Assembly: GCF_000820515.1 (NCBI RefSeq)
Contig: NZ_JXDG01000070.1
Coordinates: 88,258 to 152,257 of the forward strand
DNA from: Pseudomonas batumici
GTDB taxonomy: Bacteria; Pseudomonadota; Gammaproteobacteria; Pseudomonadales; Pseudomonadaceae
Reading direction: 5' to 3'
DNA: 64,000 nucleotides
Part shown: positions 8,981-15,310 of the stretch, piece by piece
How the letters are laid out: every line of letters starts with the position of its first letter
Numbering within the stretch: the stretch's first letter is position 1
Made by a program: the position numbers and the translations under genes
Notes under the pieces: generated by a model
What the model was told of the DNA's origin: nothing
The model's database searches: none
Seen by the model: the letters and a program-made list of their open reading frames with translations, nothing else

Positions 8981-9008
8981 TGTCAGAAACCATGCTAGAG
9001 TTCTGACA
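8981..9008. promoter_or_regulatory. inverted repeat, probable antitoxin operator
   Basis: TGTCAGAA (8981-8988) and TTCTGACA (9001-9008) form a perfect 8-bp inverted repeat with a 12-base spacer, 29 bases before the antitoxin ATG. AbiEi-type antitoxins are known to bind inverted repeats and repress their own operon. Confidence 0.6.
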
Positions 9009-9037
9009 TTGCATCAAACCTCTTGGAAAGCGCCCTC

Positions 9038-9628
9038 ATGAAGAAACTTCCTGAAATGATCATTCAGCGCAGCCAGTCTCTGCCCGAAGGCGAAGTGCTG
9101 TCCCCTAAAGAGTTCTTGAGCATCGGTAGTCGTGCAGCGGTTGATCAAGCGTTTTCTCGCTTGGCCAGAACTGGGAAACTGATGCGTATCTGCCGCGGAA
9201 TGTACGTAGCACCGGTGAAAAGCCGTTTTGGTACTCGTGCCCCAGAGCCAGAGAAGGTTGTTCAAGCGCTTGCCGAGAAAACTTGCGTAGAAGTGACATC
9301 CAGCGGGGCCCGAGCGGCTAATAGCCTGGGTTTGACGCAGCAAGTACCCGTTCGCCAGGTCTTTCTCACCAGTGGCCGCGCCCGCACCTTGAGAATTGGA
9401 AAGTCCGAGGTTCAAATTAAACACGCGCCTAAGTGGATGCTTGCTCCCACCGCCGCAGGCGAAGCGGTGCGGGCGCTTGCCTGGCTAGGCGAAAAGCACG
9501 CCTCCAGCACAATCCACCAGTTGCATCGTTTGCTTTCCAAACGCGAGTGGGACCGACTTCTGAGCTTCCGAGCGGTTTTACCATCCTGGATGGCAGGTAT
9601 GATTGGTGCAGAGGCGATCCATGGCTGA
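9038..9628 (+). CDS. AbiEi-like / DUF6088 antitoxin
   Basis: A 196-residue protein with an N-terminal winged-helix region (EVLSPKEFLSIGSRAAVDQAFSRLARTGKLMRICRGMY) and the C-terminal region typical of DUF6088/AbiEi-like antitoxins of type IV systems. It represses its own operon and counteracts the nucleotidyltransferase without binding it, by analogy with AbiE. TTGGAAAG precedes the ATG at 9038. Its stop overlaps the toxin start by 8 bases (translational coupling). An inverted repeat lies immediately upstream. Confidence 0.75.
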   Translation: MKKLPEMIIQRSQSLPEGEVLSPKEFLSIGSRAAVDQAFSRLARTGKLMRICRGMYVAPVKSRFGTRAPEPEKVVQALAEKTCVEVTSSGARAANSLGLTQQVPVRQVFLTSGRARTLRIGKSEVQIKHAPKWMLAPTAAGEAVRALAWLGEKHASSTIHQLHRLLSKREWDRLLSFRAVLPSWMAGMIGAEAIHG

Positions 9629-10634
9629 TCAGTTTTTTTCGCTTTCGCCGGACGACCAGAAAAACGCTCTTCTGCAGGCGTCGTCAGATTTGGCTCGCCC
9701 CGCCTTCTTGTTAGAGAAAGACCTATGGGTTGTGTGGACCTTGGGTAAAATCTTCTCCAACAAGATAGGCGATCACCTTACCTTTAAAGGCGGAACTTCA
9801 CTCTCCAAGGTATACCAACTCATCGATCGGTTCTCCGAAGATATCGACCTAACCTACGATATACGCCAGATTTGTACCGAAGCGAAAACCGAGATCCCAC
9901 CAAGTGCTAGCCAGGCTAGAAAGTGGGGGAAGAGCGTACGCGAACTGCTCCCAGTCTGGATCGAACAAAATATATCACCGCTGCTGAGAGACGCCCTCGA
10001 AGCTGAAGGACTGGCGGCAACCCTCACTCAGGAAGGTGACAAGCTTTACCTTCACTACCGCCCTCAAACCCCAGCTCATGATTACGTTATGCCACGAGTG
10101 ATGCTGGAGTTTGGTGCTCGCTCAACCGGGGAGCCACACGCTCGGAAACGTGTTGTTTGTGACATGACCAAGGCTCAGTTGGAGGGGGTCACCTTCCCGG
10201 AGGCCAATCCAATTGTGATGGATGTCGCCAGAACCTTCTGGGAAAAGGCCACCGCAGCTCATGTGTACTGCGTTCAAGGGCGTTTGAGGAGCGAGCGCTT
10301 CGCCAGACACTGGCACGACCTTACTGCAATTGTGCAAAGCCAAGAGTTCGCCGGAGTGATCGAGCGTAGGGACGTAGCTGCACTTGTGGCGGAGCACAAG
10401 ACTTGGTTCTTCGCAGAGAAAGCTGCTGATGGGACCGTGATTGATTACCGGAACGCAGTTAACGGAGGCCTTCAGTTAGTCCCGATAGGAGAAGCTCACA
10501 GCAGCCTGGCAGAGGACTACGCCAAGATGCTCGAAGGCGGCATGTTTGATACCCCACCCCCTCCATTCGATGACCTGATGACAGCCTGCACTGAGCTAGA
10601 GGCACGCCTCAACGCTGTAGCTCATCACGCTTAG
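9621..10634 (+). CDS. AbiEii/AbiGii-family nucleotidyltransferase toxin
   Basis: 337 residues. The nucleotidyltransferase core is visible as KGGTSLSKVYQLIDRFSEDIDLTYD, with the GG-S motif and the metal-binding D-x-D pair (EDIDLT). LLEKDLWVVWTLGKIF upstream is also typical. Toxins of this family stop growth by transferring nucleotides to RNA such as tRNA, and some give abortive phage resistance. The start ATG at 9621 lies within the end of the antitoxin gene and has GAGG upstream. Confidence 0.85.
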   Translation: MADQFFSLSPDDQKNALLQASSDLARPAFLLEKDLWVVWTLGKIFSNKIGDHLTFKGGTSLSKVYQLIDRFSEDIDLTYDIRQICTEAKTEIPPSASQARKWGKSVRELLPVWIEQNISPLLRDALEAEGLAATLTQEGDKLYLHYRPQTPAHDYVMPRVMLEFGARSTGEPHARKRVVCDMTKAQLEGVTFPEANPIVMDVARTFWEKATAAHVYCVQGRLRSERFARHWHDLTAIVQSQEFAGVIERRDVAALVAEHKTWFFAEKAADGTVIDYRNAVNGGLQLVPIGEAHSSLAEDYAKMLEGGMFDTPPPPFDDLMTACTELEARLNAVAHHA

Positions 10635-10785
10635 TTGGGAAATGGCGTATATGACGAAAAGGTAGGGGTCACCCGAGCCTGGCGACGCTAGCGGAAGGAT
10701 CTAATCCAAGGTGAAGGATGTTGAGGCCCCAAAGGGGCCTCCGACCTGCAACAATTTTTATTCCCTGAAACCACCGGAGTGGATT
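10635..10785. other. junction between toxin operon and repeat elements
   Basis: No gene seen. A GC-rich perfect hairpin, GAGGCCCC-AAA-GGGGCCTC (10723-10741), lies here. It may terminate the toxin operon, although the T-rich run (AATTTTTATT) comes about 12 bases later. The first repeated motif of the Tn7-like array begins just after. Confidence 0.45.
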
Positions 10786-10790
10786 TAGAC

Positions 10791-10919
10791 AATTAAAGCT
10801 GTCGCAGGCATGCACGGATTTACGTGGCCCCGAGCCAGCTTCGGAGAAAGCGCAAAACTGTCGCAATCTACCAAAACGCCGGTTCGGACTGATGCGCTAG
10901 AGAATTAAAACTGTCGCAG
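10791..10919 (+). repeat. Tn7-like left-end repeat array A
   Basis: Three direct sites: AATTAAAGCTGTCGC (10791-10805), CAAAACTGTCGCAA (10852-10865) and GAATTAAAACTGTCGCAG (10902-10919). Repeats of this size in one orientation are what TnsB-type transposases bind in Tn7-like ends. The array and the bases after it (CCAGGGACGACACGGCTTTG) are homologous to array B at 12611-12739. Confidence 0.65.
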
Positions 10920-11352
10920 CCAGGGACGACACGGCTTTGGTGTACGTTTAACAGCACCGGCAGCTGGTCAGCCGCCGGGCCATGAATCATCGACGAGGGA
11001 TGAAGTAGGCAACGAGACCGATGGTCATCAACCAGACGTGGGTTGAACTGTCGACCGGAATGTCGCCTGGGAATAGGAACATGGAGTACATGGGCCGATT
11101 CTCCGGCCAGGGGAGAAGGTCAAAGCCGGGTTTGGCTTGTGACTGTCCTGACTTCGTATTTAGTGGTGTTGATCATCGAGTTGACGAATTCAGACGAAAA
11201 AATCGCATCGGCTGAGTCTCTGCGCTCCCAGTCCGTCGAATCTCCTGGTCCTCAGACATTCCTAACGCCCCCATAGCCCCTGTTGAAGGTCGGCTCTTCG
11301 CTTTCCTTCACAGGGGATGGTGCTAAGGAATCACCTCTGGAGCGTAACCGCG
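10920..11352. other. non-coding part of the distal element
   Basis: About 430 bases between the left-end array and the Cys-rich gene. The only notable frame is a 34-codon minus-strand peptide, listed separately. A near-repeat of AGGGGCTATGGGGG / CCCCTGTTGAAGG type around 11270-11320 could be a weak hairpin; I see no known element. Confidence 0.4.
10987..11091 (-). CDS. possible 34-residue hydrophobic peptide
   Basis: The frame encodes MYSMFLFPGDIPVDSS followed by a hydrophobic segment (VWLMTIGLVAYFI) and a basic end, like a single-pass membrane peptide. It has no clear ribosome site, and the frame continues upstream without an ATG. It may be a fragment of a larger lost gene. Confidence 0.2.
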   Translation of the reverse strand: MYSMFLFPGDIPVDSSTHVWLMTIGLVAYFIPRR

Positions 11353-11652
11353 TTAGTCAATCGCAAGATGCCGGCTGCACCGCCCGGCCTGCAGATCAGT
11401 GGGGGCGTACATGGGAGTGAGCCTTCTAATGATTTCCCCAGCCATGACTTGGATTGATGCTTCCTGGTGACACCCCTCGCAACACAGCAATCCTGCAAGC
11501 CTACTGCACTCGCGGCACAGTACCAGATGCTCCCCGGAGTCGTGCTCATGGACATACGACAGCTCAACGACAGACGCTTCTAGGTCTAAGCAATGTTCAC
11601 AACGAATCGTTCCGCCGTGCAGAAGGCCAGCGGAAATAGTACGGAAAGTCAT
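11353..11652 (-). CDS. small Cys-rich, probably zinc-binding protein
   Basis: A 99-residue unrecognised protein with paired cysteines suited to zinc binding: CEHC (18-21), CREC (46-49) and CCEGC (57-61), plus a late Cys near residue 91. The ATG at 11652 is used; an in-frame TTG at 11673 is an alternative. It lies 62 bases downstream of the GyrA-arm-like gene on the same strand, so the two probably form one operon as cargo of the distal Tn7-like element. A nucleic-acid or protein-binding adaptor role is possible but not shown. Confidence 0.5.
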   Translation of the reverse strand: MTFRTISAGLLHGGTIRCEHCLDLEASVVELSYVHEHDSGEHLVLCRECSRLAGLLCCEGCHQEASIQVMAGEIIRRLTPMYAPTDLQAGRCSRHLAID

Positions 11653-11714
11653 ATCTGACCCGTCCTCTATCAAAAGAAAGGTTAATTCCTGGTCTTTTTG
11701 GTAAAGAGGAGGAG

Positions 11715-12266
11715 TTACCGGTGCCGGTGACGAAACTCGCTGAGCTCTGGACCGTCGGCGAAAAGCGGTACGCGATAGAAGGCTGCATCAGCCAATTGGC
11801 TGAGTCTGGACAGAAGCGAAGATAGGTTTTTCTGTGCGGAGGTGATTTGGCGGATAGCCAGAGCAGCAGCTAACCGGTGGGACAAATATGGGCATGCTCT
11901 CAACGCCCGTCGGGAAAGTGTTCGGAGAACTGTGACAGCTTTGCTTAATGAGACATGGCCGTCCATGATCACGTACATCGCGTAATCAAGGTAGGACTGT
12001 TTCACTTCTCCATCGACATCAACTGGAATGATCTCTCTGGCTAGCGACCCGGTTCCTCTGTAGCCGGGATCATGCTCGCTTGCAGAATGGCCATTTTCGA
12101 CGGCATGGAACGCCGTCTCGATCGCACGACAGATGTCGTCTTCCAGTACCAATGCTTCAAGAAGCGCAATTTCGCGAGCTGTTTCCTTCTCCCCCCACGA
12201 CGACTCAGCGGGGTCATACGTGATGACTCCTCCGTTACTCGTCAATTCAGACCGTGGGTGGTTCAT
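11715..12266 (-). CDS. protein carrying a GyrA N-terminal-arm motif
   Basis: A 183-residue protein. Residues ~75-100 read SLAREIIPVDVDGEVKQSY and then LDYAMYVI, matching the start of GyrA/ParC (E. coli GyrA LAREI.PV......K.SYLDYAM.VI, residues 5-30). After that the GyrA sequence is not continued: there is no DNA-binding winged helix, no QPF box and no active-site Tyr. The N-terminal ~70 residues are acidic with an amphipathic helix, and the C-terminal half is helical and basic. It is far too short for a gyrase subunit. It sits in a mobile element upstream of a zinc-binding partner. A role as a gyrase decoy or regulator is inference; the rest of the protein is unrecognised. Confidence 0.55.
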   Translation of the reverse strand: MNHPRSELTSNGGVITYDPAESSWGEKETAREIALLEALVLEDDICRAIETAFHAVENGHSASEHDPGYRGTGSLAREIIPVDVDGEVKQSYLDYAMYVIMDGHVSLSKAVTVLRTLSRRALRACPYLSHRLAAALAIRQITSAQKNLSSLLSRLSQLADAAFYRVPLFADGPELSEFRHRHR

Positions 12267-12472
12267 GGGTCAAGCAACCTCTTGATTAGGTTGGGCATAC
12301 AGCAACTCGAATATATTCCAAATGCTGTGGCCATCTCAACCTCATTCCGCAAATCGACTGCCTATTGCTTCAATAGGCCTCGACACCGTGCCGATTGAGC
12401 GGTCGTTCGCGAATGCCAGCTATCGACTCTAATCGGTCGCTCAGTCTCTCCTCCATCTCAAACTGATCTCAG
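12267..12472. other. upstream region of the GyrA-arm-like gene
   Basis: About 200 bases, AT richer than average, probably holding the promoter of the minus-strand operon. A perfect 7-bp inverted repeat GCCTATT-GCTTC-AATAGGC (12360-12378) could be an operator. Confidence 0.4.
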
Positions 12473-12474
12473 GG

Positions 12475-12600
12475 AATAAAAACTGTCGCAAGTCTGGGGT
12501 TTGGTGCCCGCCTGTCGCCGGTAGTGCAGATCCTTCGCCTGAGAGGTCCGATTTAGAGGAGGCTGGCGACAGGCTTCATTCCCCTGCGACAGTTTTTAAT
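12475..12600. repeat. nested inverted-repeat unit made of end motifs
   Basis: Outer arms AATAAAAACTGTCGCA (12475-12490) and TGCGACAGTTTTTAAT (12585-12600) are inverted with 14 identical bases. Inner arms GCCTGTCGCC (12510-12519) and GGCGACAGGC (12565-12574) are a perfect 10-bp inverted repeat. The right outer arm has the same orientation as the glmS-side end at 15203-15241, so it may be the right end of the distal element. The unit as a whole looks like a miniature inverted-repeat element. Confidence 0.6.
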
Positions 12601-12610
12601 GAACTTTGAA

Positions 12611-12739
12611 AATTAAAACTGTCGAGGAAGGGCCCTGTGTTTCGCGGCCTGCAGCCTCTTGTAGAGGGAACGAAAAACTGTCGCAATCGCCCAAAAGGCT
12701 GGTCTGGACACATGCTCTAGTGAATTAAAACTGTCGTAG
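12611..12739 (+). repeat. Tn7-like left-end repeat array B
   Basis: Three direct sites: AATTAAAACTGTCGAGG (12611-12627), AAAAACTGTCGCAATC (near 12673) and GAATTAAAACTGTCGTAG (12722-12739). Spacing and flanking sequence (CCAGAAACGACGTGGCTTTG) parallel array A at 10791-10919. Confidence 0.65.
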
Positions 12740-12915
12740 CCAGAAACGACGTGGCTTTGACGTACATTCAAGAGCACCGACGGAGAGTTAATACAGTCCA
12801 AATATGCTGCCCCCTGACAGGCGGCCTCTGGGAGGTGGACAGTAGCTAGGGAGCAGATCGACGCTTGGTAAAGCACTCCGCCAATTTAGCCCAAAAAAGC
12901 CAACTCAACAAAGAT

Positions 12916-12949
12916 AAAAAATCGCCAGTAGATTACATGACGATTTTTT
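12916..12949 (-). terminator. terminator of the deaminase operon
   Basis: AAAAAATCG and CGATTTTTT form a perfect 9-bp inverted repeat with a 16-base loop, about 25 bases after the stop of the 58-codon gene on the minus strand. Its symmetric A/T arms could serve both directions. Confidence 0.65.
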
Positions 12950-12973
12950 ATAAACCCCAACAACCTTCGCGGA

Positions 12974-13150
12974 CTACTTAGACGTCCGACGTTTTGCATT
13001 CATGTTCGGCTCTTGCTTATCTACCGAGTCGGGACTAATAAAACCGATCGAATTTTCAAGCTTCAGTCCAGACCGAATAGAATCAGGCCATTCTCTCATC
13101 GCCTGCTGAGCTTTCATGACTTGCTGCGCCAAAGCGCTTGACTTTTTCAT
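12974..13150 (-). CDS. 58-residue protein downstream of the deaminase
   Basis: The ORF reads MKKSSALAQQVMKAQQAMRE..., ends ...NAKRRTSK, and begins 17 bases after the deaminase stop with GCGAGG as ribosome site. The N-terminal half is a predicted amphipathic helix with a WPDSI motif; the tail is basic. I do not recognise the family. Its tight spacing, own ribosome site and following terminator indicate a real second gene of the operon, perhaps a regulator or accessory factor of the defence system. Confidence 0.6.
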   Translation of the reverse strand: MKKSSALAQQVMKAQQAMREWPDSIRSGLKLENSIGFISPDSVDKQEPNMNAKRRTSK

Positions 13151-13167
13151 GCTACCTCGCTCCGTAC

Positions 13168-14766
13168 TCAGTCTGATGAGAGTTTAACACCTAGTTTTGC
13201 AAGAAGGTTTGGAATTTCACGACCGATTATCAGTTGCTCAAGCTGAAGGTAAGTGTCTATGTACCTGACGATACGGGGCTGATGGCCCAGCTCCCGCCAG
13301 TCTACGGCTCTGCCGTTTTCATCCTTTCGAGGTCGGATTGGCTCAAAAATCTCTTGGTACTGCCGTGGTGCGATGCCTTGAAAAGGCTCAAAATTTACTT
13401 GGGTTCTGGATGCTGCCGGGGCATCGATGCTAATGGAATCTTGATGCAACTGTTTTGCCTTGCTTTTTGGGTATGGCTCGATATAAACCACACGTTTTAT
13501 TCCGCTAGCGACAATATGTCGAGCACACATGTGGCAGGGAAAAGTTGTACAGTAGAGTGTCGCTCCCACGACAGACACACCTAAGCGTGCGGCGGACATT
13601 AGTGCTGCCATTTCCGCATGAACACTCCTACCAAACTCAAGGATGTTCATTATTCGACTATTTTTGAGTATTTTTTTGTCTGCGCCGGAGATCAGGTTTT
13701 GCACTAACGACGTAATATCTCTTTCAGTTGCTTTCGCTGAGAGCAGACCATTAATATTTAAACGTTCGAGCATTTCGCCGAGCACTTGAACCCGTTCGTC
13801 TGCCATAGAGTCGATGCCCTTTTGAAAGTCGCGAGCGTCGTCTTTGTCTCCAGGCCAATACAAATCACCTCCGGACTTTGGAACGTCATTGCAGCCTACT
13901 GCAATAATATCCCCCTCTGGCTTCAGTATCGCAGCACCCACCTGTCGATTCAGATCCGCAGAACGCAGTGCTGCGGACCTCGCGTGGTAGATTCCATGTT
14001 CGTCTCGTGTTGGAGTAAGGAAGGAGTTTCCAAAAAGCAGTTGAAGAAACCGCCCTATCTGCATATCGATTGTCGACTTGCTTCTGCCGTCTACAAACAG
14101 GTCAGCTAAGGGAAAGGCATCTTTCACATCTTGGCCCAGAGGTATGCTCTCCTCTTGCTCATCTTTCTGGACAAGCTCCTCGGCGATCGCGCGTGGATTA
14201 GTACCCCCTCCAAATTGAGAACGACTGATTTTCTCAGCAAGAGCAGTCACGCGCACATCACGAGGGGAATACACTGAGATGAGGAAAAATCCTTTTCCGT
14301 AAACCGCACGGAGCATTTCCACCTCATCGGGATGCTTTAACGACCTCAAAATAAAAGCCTGTCGAGATGGTATTCCTCCGCTATGATCATCTCTAAGCTG
14401 CCGGATTGCCGCTAGACCAAGCATAGCCACTGCTGCACCTTCATTGCTCTCAACCCGCAGCTTAGTCCCAGCTTCCATAAGAGCACTAATACGATCGGCT
14501 TCAGATTTAGCGCTATGGGAGATGTCAAAAAAAGCTTCAATCTGCTCACTGAGCCTCACCACGTGAGGAGTATATTCAAGCCCAGTCAACTGGCTTTTAA
14601 GCACCGCGATAACAGGGTCAAGATTTACGCCGACTGGACCAACCAGCCCGAAGACCAGCTCCGGGTCTTTTTTGGGAGTCAGCGAGGATGTCGTCTCTAC
14701 TTTAGCTGCATCTCCAGCGGTTTTTTGTCGACCGTGGCTTCTACTTCCTGACGATTTAGTGGCCAT
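13168..14766 (-). CDS. avcD: DcdV/AvcD-type antiphage deoxycytidylate deaminase
   Basis: A 532-residue protein with two domains. The C-terminal part (~270-480) is a zinc deoxycytidylate deaminase with HAE (H383, E385 catalytic) and PCHMC (C411, C414 zinc ligands). The N-terminal part (~35-250) is the P-loop-NTPase-like domain of the family, with a degenerate nucleotide loop GLVGPVGVNLD lacking the usual GK(S/T). Length and layout match Vibrio cholerae DcdV/AvcD, which deaminates dCTP and dCMP on infection and starves phages of deoxycytidine nucleotides. In known systems it is held inactive by a small RNA (AvcI/DifV) encoded just upstream. ATG at 14766 chosen; a GTG at 14769 is possible. It lies in a Tn7-like element with a small downstream gene. 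Confidence 0.85.
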   Translation of the reverse strand: MATKSSGSRSHGRQKTAGDAAKVETTSSLTPKKDPELVFGLVGPVGVNLDPVIAVLKSQLTGLEYTPHVVRLSEQIEAFFDISHSAKSEADRISALMEAGTKLRVESNEGAAVAMLGLAAIRQLRDDHSGGIPSRQAFILRSLKHPDEVEMLRAVYGKGFFLISVYSPRDVRVTALAEKISRSQFGGGTNPRAIAEELVQKDEQEESIPLGQDVKDAFPLADLFVDGRSKSTIDMQIGRFLQLLFGNSFLTPTRDEHGIYHARSAALRSADLNRQVGAAILKPEGDIIAVGCNDVPKSGGDLYWPGDKDDARDFQKGIDSMADERVQVLGEMLERLNINGLLSAKATERDITSLVQNLISGADKKILKNSRIMNILEFGRSVHAEMAALMSAARLGVSVVGATLYCTTFPCHMCARHIVASGIKRVVYIEPYPKSKAKQLHQDSISIDAPAASRTQVNFEPFQGIAPRQYQEIFEPIRPRKDENGRAVDWRELGHQPRIVRYIDTYLQLEQLIIGREIPNLLAKLGVKLSSD

Positions 14767-14769
14767 CAC

Positions 14770-15198
14770 TGCACCCAGTCCTTGGCATTGCGGTTAAGAT
14801 ACGTGCAAAACGGCGAGCTGAATGACCCCGATAGTGGACTCATGTCTGCCTTTCACATTAGCCTTATTCTCAAAAAAATCACCTTCCTTATCGTAGGCAG
14901 TGACGAAGGTGCTTTTGGATGGGTTCGGCTTGGCAACAGAAATTTCTTCATTTAGTGAAGCCAACGACTTTGTAGGCCTGAGCTCAGCAGCCAATACCGC
15001 CAGCGTGTAATCGTTGCGGTAAAGACCACCACTCGCATATCAGATACAGGTTCGGGAGATTCGACACCCTCCAGGTGATAGTGGCCGGTAGCTTCCGAAG
15101 GCTTACTGCAAACGCTGAACGTTTCGTAACGCCATTCTCTGGCTGACTGGACCGAAGGGCTTGTGGATCCGGGGGGACGCATAGGATGCCAAGCGGCC
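14770..15198 (-). other. long leader of the deaminase, candidate RNA antitoxin region
   Basis: About 430 bases between the deaminase start and the right transposon end. In known AvcID/DcdV-DifV systems the RNA antitoxin is encoded in exactly this position. I see no classic terminator inside it. Two overlapping minus-strand frames exist (15182-14952, and from about 15040 to 14794), of which the second looks somewhat protein-like. The region may therefore be a structured RNA, a small gene, or both. Confidence 0.4.
14794..14994 (-). CDS. uncertain small ORF upstream of the deaminase
   Basis: A frame of 66 codons from a TTG, reading MAAELRPTKSLASLNEEIS and ending 27 bases before the deaminase ATG. 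The same frame is open upstream (GLYRNDYTLAVL) to a stop at about 15045 but offers no ATG. The overlapping frame from 15182 could join it through a frameshift. It may be an intact small gene, a decayed one, or merely coincide with the antitoxin RNA. Confidence 0.3.
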   Translation of the reverse strand: MAAELRPTKSLASLNEEISVAKPNPSKSTFVTAYDKEGDFFENKANVKGRHESTIGVIQLAVLHVS

Positions 15199-15202
15199 GC
15201 TT

Positions 15203-15241
15203 GCGACAGTTTTAATTCACAAGCGACCGTTTAAATTCACA
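15203..15241 (-). repeat. Tn7-like right end next to glmS
   Basis: Two adjacent sites read from glmS inward: TGTGAATTTAAACGGTCGC (15241-15223) and GTGAATTAAAACTGTCGC (15220-15203). They are inverted relative to arrays A and B, as expected of the opposite transposon end. Confidence 0.65.
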
Positions 15242-15310
15242 AAAGCCAGGAGAGCAGCTGAATCCGCAGCCTTACTCCACCGTCACCGACTTCGCCAGGT
15301 TACGCGGCTG
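15242..15310 (-). other. attTn7 region at the end of glmS
   Basis: The last codons of glmS and the following 30 bases are the site recognised by TnsD-type proteins of Tn7 relatives, which direct insertion just beyond the gene without damaging it. The repeats at 15203-15241 begin exactly there. Confidence 0.65.

Larger units (their letters stand above)
10785..12604. mobile_element. distal Tn7-like mini-element (no transposase)
   Basis: A 1.8-kb segment bounded on the left by three direct copies of the motif (G)AATTAAAACTGTCGCA (10791-10919) and on the right by an inverted copy (12585-12600). It carries two minus-strand genes but no transposase. The left repeat spacing (about 60 then 50 bases) is the same as in the neighbouring element, which supports both being ends of related transposons. 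Exact termini and target duplication were not resolved. Confidence 0.55.
12605..15241. mobile_element. glmS-proximal Tn7-like mini-element carrying the deaminase
   Basis: A 2.6-kb element between the left-end array at 12611-12739 and the two inverted sites at 15203-15241. Read from glmS, the right terminus begins TGTGAATTTAAACGGTCGC, with the terminal TGT usual for Tn7-like and related elements. It lies about 30 bases beyond the glmS stop, close to where Tn7 itself inserts (~25 bases). It contains the DcdV/AvcD-like gene and a 58-codon gene, with no transposase, so it would need transposase in trans or is a deletion product. Confidence 0.6.

Noticed and set aside
8760..9017. 85-codon minus-strand frame before the antitoxin
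   Set aside because: Parts look protein-like, but it overlaps the end of the secreted-protein gene and the antitoxin operator and lacks a ribosome site; at most a decayed fragment.
11715..12266. Truncated gyrA pseudogene
   Set aside because: Only the ~25-residue arm matches; flanking residues are unrelated to gyrA and form one intact frame, so simple decay does not explain it.
12613..12876. 87-codon minus-strand frame over end array B
   Set aside because: It covers the repeated transposon-end motifs, so coding is unlikely.
10785..15241. CRISPR array as explanation for the repeated AAAACTGTCGC motif
   Set aside because: Copies are few, unevenly spaced, present in both orientations and lack regular spacers or cas genes.
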